A stretch of 8,544 bases of DNA from an uncultured Eubacteriales bacterium (GTDB lineage Bacteria > Bacillota > Clostridia > Lachnospirales > Anaerotignaceae): positions 1-8,544 of the forward strand of contig URCD01000095.1 of NCBI GenBank assembly GCA_900546215.1. The letters are read 5' to 3'. Under the pieces are notes generated by a model. The model was not told the DNA's origin. It saw only the letters and a program-made list of their open reading frames with translations, and searched no databases. Each line of letters opens with the position of its first letter. Position 1 is the stretch's first letter. Made by a program: the position numbers and the translations under genes. Of this stretch, positions 1-6,341 are shown one piece after another.

Positions 1-1
1 A

Positions 2-412
2 AAAACCGAGGATGGTAAAATTCTGCGTTCCTCCACGGTATACATAAGAAATGACGACGGCACCATTGAGGGTGTGCTTTCAATAAATTTTGACGTTACA
101 TATCTTGCAATGGCCGAAAATGCTCTGCGTTCCTTTACAGGCTCCATAGAATCAAAAAGTGAGCCTCCTAAAATCGCATCTAATGTAGAGATGCTTTTGG
201 ATGACCTGATTGAGCAGTCTGTAAGACTAATAGGTAAACCAGTTGCCTTAATGACAAAAGACGATAAAATCAAAGCAATAAATTTTCTAAACGAATCCGG
301 TGCATTCCTTATAACAAGGTCCGGAGATAAAGTGGCAAGCTATTATAATATATCGAAATTTACTCTTTATAATTACATTGATATGGGAAAGAAAATGACA
401 GGAGGAATTTAA
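2..412 (+). CDS. YheO/DauR-type transcriptional regulator, 5'-truncated by the window edge
   Basis: The frame is open from the first bases, so only the last 136 residues of the gene are visible. They begin inside a YheO-type PAS-like sensing domain: the stretch with LRSSTVYIRNDDG and GVLSINFD is typical of the end of that domain. A linker of about 40 residues follows. The C-terminal HTH is at about visible residues 86-126, with the AFLI and VASYYNISKFTLYNYID signature (nt 326-382), close to DauR/YheO proteins, where a similar VAExLxVSxxTVYNYL pattern occurs. A GTG at 74 is internal to the PAS segment and is not the start. In this family the PAS domain is thought to sense a small molecule and the HTH binds DNA. 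The stop codon is 1 nt before ygeY and the ygeY Shine-Dalgarno lies inside this gene, so the two are co-transcribed and probably translationally coupled. A role in controlling the purine operon is inferred from position; the ligand is unknown. Confidence 0.85.
   Translation, partial: KTEDGKILRSSTVYIRNDDGTIEGVLSINFDVTYLAMAENALRSFTGSIESKSEPPKIASNVEMLLDDLIEQSVRLIGKPVALMTKDDKIKAINFLNESGAFLITRSGDKVASYYNISKFTLYNYIDMGKKMTGGI
400..405 (+). promoter_or_regulatory. Shine-Dalgarno of ygeY, inside the regulator gene
   Basis: A perfect AGGAGG lies 8 nt before the ATG at 414 and within the last codons of the upstream regulator, whose TAA is at 410-412. Ribosomes finishing the regulator would end right at this site, which favours translational coupling. 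Confidence 0.8.
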
Positions 413-413
413 A

Positions 414-1607
414 ATGGATTTTACAAAGATTAAAGAGGCGTCAGAAGGATATCTGCCTCAGATGACAAAGTTTTTAAGAGAGCTTATTGTCATTCCCGGC
501 GAAAGCAGCGGTGAAGAAGGCGTAATTAAGCGTATTGAACAGGAAATGAACGAAGTAGGCTTTGACAGAGTCGTTATTGACCCAATGGGAAATATACTTG
601 GATATATGGGAAAAGGTGAGAAAATAATTGCATTTGACGCCCATATAGATACCGTTGGTATTGGTGAAATAGTAAACTGGAAATTTGATCCTTATAAAGG
701 ATATGAGACAGATGAGGAGATTGGCGGACGCGGCGCTTCCGACCAGCTTGGCGGTATTGTAAGTTCTGTTTACGGCGCTAAAATAATGAAGGATTTTGGC
801 CTTATACCCGACGATGTTACAGTGCTTGTTACTGGAACAGTTCAGGAAGAAGACTGTGATGGACTCTGCTGGCAGTATATTATAAATGAGGATAAAATTA
901 AACCCGAATTTGTTGTTATTACGGAACCTACAGACAACAGAATATACCGTGGACAAAGAGGACGTATGGAAATCCGTGTTCAGGTTCAGGGTGTGAGCTG
1001 CCATGGCTCGGCTCCTGAACGAGGCGACAATGCAATTTACAAAATGGCTGAAATAATTAATGAGGTTAAAGAGCTGAACAATAGGCTTAAAGATGATGAA
1101 TTTTTAGGGAAAGGCACTCTTACGGTATCGCAGATTTTCTTTAATTCACCTTCACGCTGCGCAGTCGCAGATATGTGCGCTGTATCCATTGACAGGAGAC
1201 TGACAGACGGCGAAACTTATCTTTCTGCTCTTGATGAAATCAAGGCACTGCCTTCCGTAAAAAAATATAACGCTGAAGTAACAATGTATGATTACGCAAG
1301 ACCCAGCTGGAAAGGTCTTACCTATCCAACGGAAGCCTTCTTCCCTACATGGGTTATTTCTGAGGACCACCCTGCATGTAAAGCACTTGTTGAATCTCAC
1401 AAAAATATCTTAGGTGATCCTGTTGTCGACAAATGGACATTCTCAACTAACGGCGTATCTATAATGGGCCGATTTGGAATACCCTGCATAGGTTTTGGCC
1501 CTGGGAAAGAAAAAGAAGCACATGCTCCCAATGAAAAAACATGGAAACAGGATCTTATAAACTGTGCTGCCGTATATGCCGCAGTTCCTATGTCTTATAA
1601 AGGATAA
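414..1607 (+). CDS. ygeY: YgeY-family M20 metallohydrolase (selenium metabolism-linked, purine cluster)
   Basis: This 397-residue cytoplasmic protein has the length and motifs of the YgeY family within the M20 (ArgE/DapE/CPG2) di-zinc hydrolases. The metal and catalytic positions seen are H77 and D79 in AHID, D110 in GASDQ, the Glu pair E145-E146 in QEED (by analogy with carboxypeptidase G2 the first is the general base), E171 in TEPT, and H370 in EAHAPNE near the C-terminus. SCHGSAPE at about 195-202 marks the dimerisation (lid) domain, whose His contributes to the neighbouring active site in relatives. No metal ligand is missing and there is no signal peptide. Family members hydrolyse amide or ureido bonds. 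In E. coli ygeY lies beside ygeW and ygeX in the cluster tied to anaerobic purine/urate breakdown, so a ureido or diaminopropionate-type intermediate is the likely substrate; that step is inference. It starts at ATG 414 after an AGGAGG and ends 16 nt before ygeW. Confidence 0.92.
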   Translation: MDFTKIKEASEGYLPQMTKFLRELIVIPGESSGEEGVIKRIEQEMNEVGFDRVVIDPMGNILGYMGKGEKIIAFDAHIDTVGIGEIVNWKFDPYKGYETDEEIGGRGASDQLGGIVSSVYGAKIMKDFGLIPDDVTVLVTGTVQEEDCDGLCWQYIINEDKIKPEFVVITEPTDNRIYRGQRGRMEIRVQVQGVSCHGSAPERGDNAIYKMAEIINEVKELNNRLKDDEFLGKGTLTVSQIFFNSPSRCAVADMCAVSIDRRLTDGETYLSALDEIKALPSVKKYNAEVTMYDYARPSWKGLTYPTEAFFPTWVISEDHPACKALVESHKNILGDPVVDKWTFSTNGVSIMGRFGIPCIGFGPGKEKEAHAPNEKTWKQDLINCAAVYAAVPMSYKG

Positions 1608-1611
1608 TTAC

Positions 1612-1617
1612 AGGAGG
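1612..1617 (+). promoter_or_regulatory. Shine-Dalgarno fixing the ygeW start at 1624
   Basis: AGGAGG lies 6 nt before the ATG at 1624. It decides for this start against an in-frame ATG at 1564, which lies inside ygeY, has no ribosome site and would add 20 residues that the family lacks. Confidence 0.85.
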
Positions 1618-1623
1618 AAAACA

Positions 1624-2814
1624 ATGGACAACATTAAAGATTTAATTGGAAAGCTTGAAAATCTCGACTTTAAAAATATGTACATGAATGACTTTTTCCT
1701 TACTTGGGAAAAGTCTGACGATGAGCTTGCTGCAGTATTTACCGTTGCAGACGCGTTGAGGGAGCTTAGAAAACAAAATAAATCTACAAAAATATTTGAC
1801 AGCGGACTAGGCATATCTATTTTCCGCGACAACTCAACCCGTACGCGCTTTTCTTATGCTTCCGCCTGCAACTTGCTTGGCCTTGAGGTACAGGACCTTG
1901 ATGAAGGGAAATCTCAGATAGCTCATGGTGAGACACTTCGTGAAACAGCAAATATGGTTTCATTTATGGCAGATACTGTCGGTATCCGTGACGACATGTA
2001 TATAGGTAAAGGAAACAAATATATGCATGATTTTTCTGATGCAGTAAAGGAAGGCTATGAAACAGGCGTTCTTGAACAGCGCCCTACCCTCGTTAATCTT
2101 CAGTGCGATATCGACCATCCAACACAGGTTATGGCTGACACACTTCATCTTATTCATGAATTTGGCGGTGTGGAAAATCTTAAGGGTAAAAAGGTTGCTA
2201 TGACTTGGGCATATTCTCCTTCATATGGAAAGCCTCTTTCAGTCCCTCAGGGCGTCATTGGTCTTATGACAAGGTTTGGCATGGATGTTGTACTTGCCCA
2301 TCCTGAAGGCTATGAAATAATGGAAGATGTAGAGAAAGTTGCAAAGGATAACGCAAAAAAATCAGGCGGAAGCTTTAGGGTAACAAATAGTATGGAAGAA
2401 GCCTTTAAAGACGCTGATGTCGTATATCCAAAAAGCTGGGCTCCATTTAAGGCCATGGAAGAAAGAACAGACCTCTATGCCAACGGAGACATGGATGGTA
2501 TTGATGCACTTGAACAGCGTCTGCTTGCGCAGAATGCTGAGCACAAGGACTGGGAATGCACAGAAGATATGATGAAGCTTACTAAGGACGGAAAGGCTTT
2601 ATATCTTCACTGTCTCCCAGCCGATATAACCGGAGTAAGCTGTGAGTCAGGAGAAGTTGCAGAGTCTGTATTTGACAGATACCGAGTTCCGCTTTACAAG
2701 GAAGCAAGCTTTAAGCCATATATTATTGCGGCTATGATATTCCTTGCTAAAGTTGAAAATCCAGTTGAAATGCTTAAGAAGCTTAGTGAAGCTCCAGAAC
2801 GAATAAAAAAATAA
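1624..2814 (+). CDS. ygeW: Knotted carbamoyltransferase YgeW
   Basis: The product is 396 residues, the same length as E. coli YgeW as I recall it, and the similarity runs end to end. It belongs to the aspartate/ornithine carbamoyltransferase superfamily, in the subgroup with a trefoil knot in the C-terminal domain. The carbamoyl-phosphate loop is STRTR at 71-75, the second phosphate-domain motif is HPTQ at 165-168 within DIDHPTQ, and the C-terminal motif is HCLPAD at 329-334. The YSPSYGKPLSVPQG stretch at 197-210 and the DWECTED segment at 309-315 are hallmarks of this subgroup and differ from ornithine and aspartate enzymes. The native substrate of the family was long undefined. In purine/urate-degrading clusters it is thought to cleave a ureido intermediate with phosphate, giving carbamoyl phosphate and an amine. 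Having arcC as the next gene supports that catabolic direction. The protein is cytoplasmic and probably trimeric like its relatives. Confidence 0.96.
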   Translation: MDNIKDLIGKLENLDFKNMYMNDFFLTWEKSDDELAAVFTVADALRELRKQNKSTKIFDSGLGISIFRDNSTRTRFSYASACNLLGLEVQDLDEGKSQIAHGETLRETANMVSFMADTVGIRDDMYIGKGNKYMHDFSDAVKEGYETGVLEQRPTLVNLQCDIDHPTQVMADTLHLIHEFGGVENLKGKKVAMTWAYSPSYGKPLSVPQGVIGLMTRFGMDVVLAHPEGYEIMEDVEKVAKDNAKKSGGSFRVTNSMEEAFKDADVVYPKSWAPFKAMEERTDLYANGDMDGIDALEQRLLAQNAEHKDWECTEDMMKLTKDGKALYLHCLPADITGVSCESGEVAESVFDRYRVPLYKEASFKPYIIAAMIFLAKVENPVEMLKKLSEAPERIKK

Positions 2815-2839
2815 TCAAAAAAGAAATAATTAACCGCAT

Positions 2840-2873
2840 AACGGAGTGCCTGGCTGATACAAGGCACTCCGTT
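2840..2873 (+). other. Perfect 11-bp hairpin between ygeW and arcC, no T-run
   Basis: The arm AACGGAGTGCC (2840-2850) is exactly complementary to GGCACTCCGTT (2863-2873) around a 12-nt loop. TAAC at 2831-2834 and GTTA at 2878-2881 could extend it weakly. The 3' side is not followed by a T-run but by GAACGTTAGAGG, running into the arcC ribosome site, so it does not look like an ordinary intrinsic terminator. It could adjust arcC expression by mRNA processing, by stabilising the ygeY-ygeW message, or by partial termination. The structure is plain in the sequence; the role is inferred. Confidence 0.7.
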
Positions 2874-2880
2874 GAACGTT

Positions 2881-2888
2881 AGAGGTGA
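2881..2888 (+). promoter_or_regulatory. Shine-Dalgarno of arcC
   Basis: AGAGGTGA lies 5 nt before the ATG at 2894 and selects it. The in-frame GTG at 2885 is part of this site and so cannot be the start. The site begins only 7 nt after the hairpin at 2840-2873. Confidence 0.75.
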
Positions 2889-2893
2889 TTAAT

Positions 2894-3826
2894 ATGAAAA
2901 AAATAGTAATAGCACTTGGCGGAAATGCACTAGGCGATACATTACCTGAGCAAATGGTAAATGTCAAAAAAACAGTTAAGGTCATCGCTGATCTCATTGA
3001 GGATGGAAACACAGTAATACTGTCCCATGGCAATGGTCCCCAGGTTGGAATGATAAATATAGCTATGGGTGAGCTGCATAAAACACAGCCTGACCTTCCC
3101 GTTATTCCCATGTCGGTTTGTGATGCCATGAGTCAGGGCTATATAGGATATGACCTTCAAAACGCTCTTAGGGAAGAGCTTCTTGACAGAGGAATTAAAA
3201 AAGGCGTATGCACACTTATAACTCAGGTTGTAGTAGACAAAGACGATCCCGCATTTCTTTCCCCTACCAAACCAATAGGCCGTTTTATGAGTAAAGATGA
3301 AGCTTCAGAGCTTATAAAACTTGGATATACAGTAACAGAGGATTCTGGAAGAGGATATCGAAGAACTATTGCATCTCCAAAGCCCGTAGAAATTGTTGAG
3401 CTTGATGTAATTAAATCTCTGATTGATGACGGTAATGTTGTTATAGCTGCCGGAGGAGGCGGTATACCTGTAGTACATGCGGAAGGAAATCATTTAAGAG
3501 GTGTGGGCGCAGTAATCGATAAGGATTTTGCAAGCTGTCTTATGGCCAAGAATTTAGACGCAGACTGCCTCGTAATACTTACCGCTGTTGAAAACGTCGC
3601 GGTAAACTTCAATAAGCCAAATCAAAAGGAGCTCCATGAGGTTTCTGTGGATGAAATGAAGAAGTATATAAGCGAGGGGCATTTTGCGGCTGGTTCTATG
3701 CTTCCTAAGGTTCAGGCGGCAGTAGAATTTGCGGAGAGCAAACAAGGCAGAACCTCAATAATAACTCATCTTAATAAGGCCAGAGACGGAATTAATGGCA
3801 GAACAGGAACAAGGATAAAAAAATAA
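2894..3826 (+). CDS. arcC: Carbamate kinase (ArcC/YqeA type)
   Basis: The 310-residue protein has the normal length for carbamate kinase and all the expected motifs of this amino-acid-kinase-fold enzyme: ALGGNAL at 7-13, SHGNGPQVG at 44-52, the PIGRF and SGRGYRR segments in the middle (about 127-157), AAGGGGIPV at 185-193, DKDFAS at 209-214 (this Lys and Asp lie in the nucleotide site of the family), and GSMLPKV at 267-273. It catalyses carbamoyl phosphate plus ADP to ATP plus carbamate, which decomposes to CO2 and ammonia. No arginine deiminase or ornithine carbamoyltransferase gene is beside it. It follows ygeW instead, as yqeA sits in the E. coli purine cluster, so its carbamoyl phosphate probably comes from YgeW. 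It is separated from ygeW by 79 nt holding a hairpin and ends within the shared terminator. Its specific assignment as yqeA rests on context. Confidence 0.95.
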   Translation: MKKIVIALGGNALGDTLPEQMVNVKKTVKVIADLIEDGNTVILSHGNGPQVGMINIAMGELHKTQPDLPVIPMSVCDAMSQGYIGYDLQNALREELLDRGIKKGVCTLITQVVVDKDDPAFLSPTKPIGRFMSKDEASELIKLGYTVTEDSGRGYRRTIASPKPVEIVELDVIKSLIDDGNVVIAAGGGGIPVVHAEGNHLRGVGAVIDKDFASCLMAKNLDADCLVILTAVENVAVNFNKPNQKELHEVSVDEMKKYISEGHFAAGSMLPKVQAAVEFAESKQGRTSIITHLNKARDGINGRTGTRIKK

Positions 3827-3848
3827 AGGCCGTACGGCCTTTATTTTT
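3819..3848. terminator. Bidirectional intrinsic terminator shared by arcC and the oleate hydratase gene
   Basis: A perfect 15+15 nt palindrome is centred between 3833 and 3834. The RNA core is a 7-bp stem AAAGGCC/GGCCTTT with a GTAC loop, followed by ATTTTTAT on the plus strand and TTTATTTTTTT on the minus strand. It includes the arcC TAA (3824-3826) and reaches into the TAA of the converging gene (3847-3849), so one element of about 30 bp ends both operons across a gap of only 20 bp. Confidence 0.92.
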
Positions 3849-5622
3849 ATATTAAATTATATCTCTTTAATAACTCCTCAATTATAGTACCTTCCGTTTT
3901 CCCTAGTATTTTCTTAGCTGCAATATTAGCTGCAAAAGGAAGTTTAATGTCTGTTATTTTCTTGCCGTCCATCATCTTTGAAGTAGCGTCAAGCAAGCAT
4001 CTTACATCATATGCCGAACCATATACCTCAGGCACTCCTCTGTCTATATCAAGAAGAGTATATACAGCTTCCATTGCTGTTCTCACAGAGTACTCAGTTG
4101 TAAATATCGTATCTCTCGGGGTTTCGGCAAATTGGCCTAGAAAAGCAAAGTTTACACTGCCATCAGGCACTACATTAGGCCTGTCACCCTTTGTGCGTGG
4201 CATAAAGAAGGCTGTTATATAAGGCATCATGACCGGAACTGTGTTTGCAGAATTTGCAGCCATGTCATGTATCTGTTCTTCGGGTACTCCTATATGATAA
4301 AGCCATTCTTCAGTTATTTCCATACCTGTACATTCTCTCATAGGCTTCTTTATAAAATCACCTGGTCGGTCCGTATAAAGGCCGTAAACCCATACACAAA
4401 GCTGATCCTTAGGCTGTTCTTTGAACTGAGGCTGACGGTTTACAGTCCAGCTCATAAGCCATGATGAGTCTTTAACAGTTACAATTCCTCCTGTAACAAC
4501 TCCCCCGCTGAATGGGTCACGCTTACATATTTTCTGAATATAAGGCGGAATTTTATCGTCGAGAGTTGTTACAGTAGCTGACTCCCAATTACTCTTTTCA
4601 ATATTAGTGCAAAACTTTTCTGGTCTTCCAAAAGATGGATCCTGCTCAGCTATATTTCTCCATAAATCCCAGCATGCACCCTCACCGTCTTTAACCTTAA
4701 CCTCAGGGACGCTGTTCTGATCTCCATAGGCAGAACTTTCTGTACAGCTTCCGTTTGTTACAAATACAAGGTCATCTTCTATAAGGTCTATAAATTCTTC
4801 CTTTCCATCTCTAACACATACTATCTGTTTTGCCGCTTTCTTTCCATTATTAATATCGAATTTTACATTAGTCACTTTCGTTCCGTACTCAAATCTGACG
4901 TCATGTGCTTCAAGATATTTTACCATAGGAAGAATAAGAGACTCATACTGATTGTATTTAGTGAATCTAAGCGCTTTGAAATCAGGGAGTCCTCCAACAT
5001 GATGTATATATCGCTGAATGTAAAGTTTCATCTCAAGTGCCGAATGCCATGTTTCAAATGCAAACATTGTCTGCCAATAAAGCCAGAAATTAGATTTATA
5101 AAACTCCTCATCAAATACATCATCTATTGTTTTATCATAAAGCTGTTCATCGGGCGTCATAAAAAGCTTCATTATTTCAAGAGCCGCCTTATCAGAAAGA
5201 GCAAATTTACCGTCAGTATGCGCGTCCTCTCCACGTTCAACAGTCGCGCGGCATAATGAATAATTAGGGTCTTTTTTATTTAGCCAATAATATTCGTCAA
5301 GAACGCTTACCCCTTCTGTCTCAATTGATGGAATTGAACGGAATAAATCCCAAAGGCACTCAAAATGGTTATCCATTTCCCGGCCGCCCCTCATTATAAA
5401 TCCTTTAGTGGGATCCTTAATTCCGTCGCATGCTCCTCCTGGAAGGCTTTGCTCTTCAAGTATATGAATATGCTCTCCCTTCATCTGTCCGTCTCTTATA
5501 AGGAAACAGGCCGCCGCGAGTGATGCGAGACCGCTGCCTACAATATACGCTGATTTTTTATCTACTCCCTCCGGCTTTACCGGACGTGCGAATGCCTCAT
5601 AATTTCCGTTGCTGTAATACAT
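3847..5622 (-). CDS. ohyA: Oleate hydratase (FAD-dependent fatty acid hydratase, MCRA family)
   Basis: The protein is 591 residues, matching the S. aureus enzyme as I recall it. Members add water to the cis-9 double bond of unsaturated fatty acids such as oleate, giving 10-hydroxystearate; FAD is structural. Visible parts are the Rossmann FAD-binding start IVGSGLASLAAA (27-38), the FAD/substrate loop RGGREMD (78-84) with the water-activating E82, and Y201 in MKLYIQRYIHH, at the same number as the catalytic Tyr of S. aureus OhyA. Near the C-terminus are PYITAFFMPR and AFLGQFAE. There is no signal peptide; relatives act on free fatty acids at the inner face of the membrane. The start ATG at 5620-5622 has an AAGGAGGA 6 nt upstream (5629-5636). 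It is cut off from the upstream tetR by a terminator, so it has its own promoter. The likely role is detoxifying host unsaturated fatty acids. Confidence 0.96.
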   Translation of the reverse strand: MYYSNGNYEAFARPVKPEGVDKKSAYIVGSGLASLAAACFLIRDGQMKGEHIHILEEQSLPGGACDGIKDPTKGFIMRGGREMDNHFECLWDLFRSIPSIETEGVSVLDEYYWLNKKDPNYSLCRATVERGEDAHTDGKFALSDKAALEIMKLFMTPDEQLYDKTIDDVFDEEFYKSNFWLYWQTMFAFETWHSALEMKLYIQRYIHHVGGLPDFKALRFTKYNQYESLILPMVKYLEAHDVRFEYGTKVTNVKFDINNGKKAAKQIVCVRDGKEEFIDLIEDDLVFVTNGSCTESSAYGDQNSVPEVKVKDGEGACWDLWRNIAEQDPSFGRPEKFCTNIEKSNWESATVTTLDDKIPPYIQKICKRDPFSGGVVTGGIVTVKDSSWLMSWTVNRQPQFKEQPKDQLCVWVYGLYTDRPGDFIKKPMRECTGMEITEEWLYHIGVPEEQIHDMAANSANTVPVMMPYITAFFMPRTKGDRPNVVPDGSVNFAFLGQFAETPRDTIFTTEYSVRTAMEAVYTLLDIDRGVPEVYGSAYDVRCLLDATSKMMDGKKITDIKLPFAANIAAKKILGKTEGTIIEELLKRYNLI

Positions 5623-5638
5623 ATTAACTCCTCCTTGG

Positions 5639-5661
5639 AATTTATTTTATAATGATAAATT
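5639..5661. promoter_or_regulatory. AT-rich dyad ahead of the oleate hydratase gene, possible operator
   Basis: AATTTAT (5639-5645) and ATAAATT (5655-5661) form an inverted repeat with a 9-nt spacer, between the predicted promoter and the ribosome site. The size suits a TetR-type operator and a tetR gene lies next upstream. In A+T-rich intergenic DNA such repeats arise easily by chance, so this is only a candidate. Confidence 0.25.
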
Positions 5662-5681
5662 ACATTTTTTCAGAGGATTTA

Positions 5682-5709
5682 ACAATATGCAAAAAAAGAG
5701 CTTTGTCAA
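5682..5709 (-). promoter_or_regulatory. Candidate sigma-70-type promoter of the oleate hydratase gene
   Basis: On the minus strand a perfect -35 TTGACA (5704-5709) is followed after 16 nt by TATTGT (5682-5687), a 4/6 match to the -10 box. Transcription would start near 5675, giving a leader of about 50 nt that includes the dyad at 5639-5661. The -35 box is part of the stem of the tetR terminator, so the two elements overlap. The -10 match is modest. Confidence 0.4.
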
Positions 5710-5728
5710 AAATTTTGACAAAGCTCTT
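5691..5728 (-). terminator. Intrinsic terminator of the aminotransferase-tetR operon
   Basis: Read on the minus strand, arms of 16 nt (5713-5728 and 5696-5711) pair perfectly around a single central base. The practical stem is about 12 bp (AGAGCTTTGTCA with TGACAAAGCTCT) with an A/T loop, followed by a run of T on the minus strand (the A-run at 5691-5697). It begins about 40 nt after the tetR stop and should prevent most read-through into the oleate hydratase gene. Confidence 0.9.
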
Positions 5729-5769
5729 AACTTGAATAAATTCCAGACAAAATACAAGTTTTGTTTGGT

Positions 5770-6327
5770 TCATACTCTTTGGAATCTTTCTATTGCAGTT
5801 GGTATTGAGCCTTCCATCACTATACTCATTTTATATACTATGTCCTTTGGATCTCCCTTCATTGACTTATCTATCCAATCAACAATAAGGCCAACTAACG
5901 CGTATTTGTAAAAATGAGCTATAAATTCCTTATCTTCTGTTCTTATATGGGTATTAACCGAAATTTCCTCAATTACTGAGTAAAGAAGGTCGTAGGCCTC
6001 CTCATACAAAAACCGCTCAAGATATTCCCGGCTGACTGAGTGATACGTATTTAAAACAAAGTCCTTATTCTCCAAAACATATTCAAGCAATCTCTCATAT
6101 CCGTTCTGCCATGTTTTATACGTATTATTTCCATCTATTGCTTTAGATGATTCACTGGTATATATCCACTCAATTAAATCATATATATCCTTAAAGTGAT
6201 AATAAAATGTTTGTCTGTTTACCTCACAGTCATCTGTTATATCAGAAACTGTTATTTTATCCAAGGGCTTTTTTGATAAAAGCTTTTTCAAAGATGCAGC
6301 CAAAGCCCTTTTTGTTGTTTGCGCCAT
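5770..6327 (-). CDS. TetR/AcrR-family transcriptional regulator (DhaS-like)
   Basis: The 185-residue protein has an N-terminal TetR DNA-binding domain: helix 1 at about 4-19, then the HTH with KITVSDITDDCEVNRQT at 24-40 and the recognition-helix signature FYYHFKD at 41-47. The rest is helical and less conserved. The LVGLIVDWIDKSMKGDP stretch near the C-terminus resembles the ligand-binding domain of DhaS-like regulators (TetR_C_8 type). No membrane segment is visible. The start ATG is at 6325-6327, after a GGTGA at 6332-6336. It lies 14 nt downstream of the aminotransferase gene on the same strand, so the two share a transcript that ends at the terminator 5691-5728. TetR-family genes often flank oleate hydratase genes in Firmicutes, so control of the oleate hydratase in response to a fatty acid is a reasonable inference. 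Control of its own operon is also possible. Confidence 0.9.
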   Translation of the reverse strand: MAQTTKRALAASLKKLLSKKPLDKITVSDITDDCEVNRQTFYYHFKDIYDLIEWIYTSESSKAIDGNNTYKTWQNGYERLLEYVLENKDFVLNTYHSVSREYLERFLYEEAYDLLYSVIEEISVNTHIRTEDKEFIAHFYKYALVGLIVDWIDKSMKGDPKDIVYKMSIVMEGSIPTAIERFQRV

Positions 6328-6341
6328 TAAATCACCAACTT

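Noticed and set aside
74..76. GTG at 74 as the start of the first gene
   Set aside because: The frame is open to the left edge and the residues before it match the YheO PAS segment, so the gene is truncated by the window.
474..1004. 176-codon open frame on the minus strand inside ygeY
   Set aside because: It lies wholly opposite a well-supported gene, has no ribosome site or family resemblance, and its composition looks like a translated complement strand.
1564..1623. Upstream in-frame ATG as the ygeW start
   Set aside because: It is inside ygeY, has no Shine-Dalgarno, and would add 20 residues absent from the family; the ATG at 1624 has AGGAGG at the right distance.
2840..2873. Hairpin before arcC as a classic terminator or riboswitch
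   Set aside because: There is no T-run for a terminator and only 79 nt with a single stem, too little for a known riboswitch fold; kept as a hairpin of unknown role.
2885..2893. GTG at 2885 as the arcC start
   Set aside because: The GTG is part of the Shine-Dalgarno AGAGGTGA; the ATG at 2894 gives the standard MKKIVIALGGNAL start.
2894..3826. Carbamate kinase as part of an arginine deiminase operon
   Set aside because: No arginine deiminase, ornithine carbamoyltransferase or arginine/ornithine antiporter gene is present; the neighbouring transferase has the YgeW signature.
4903..5256. 117-codon plus-strand frame opposite the oleate hydratase gene
   Set aside because: It is antisense to conserved coding sequence, with no start signal and no recognisable domain.
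5687..5911. 74-codon plus-strand frame across the tetR terminator and the tetR 3' end
   Set aside because: Its first codons are the terminator palindrome, it has no convincing ribosome site, and the rest is antisense to tetR.
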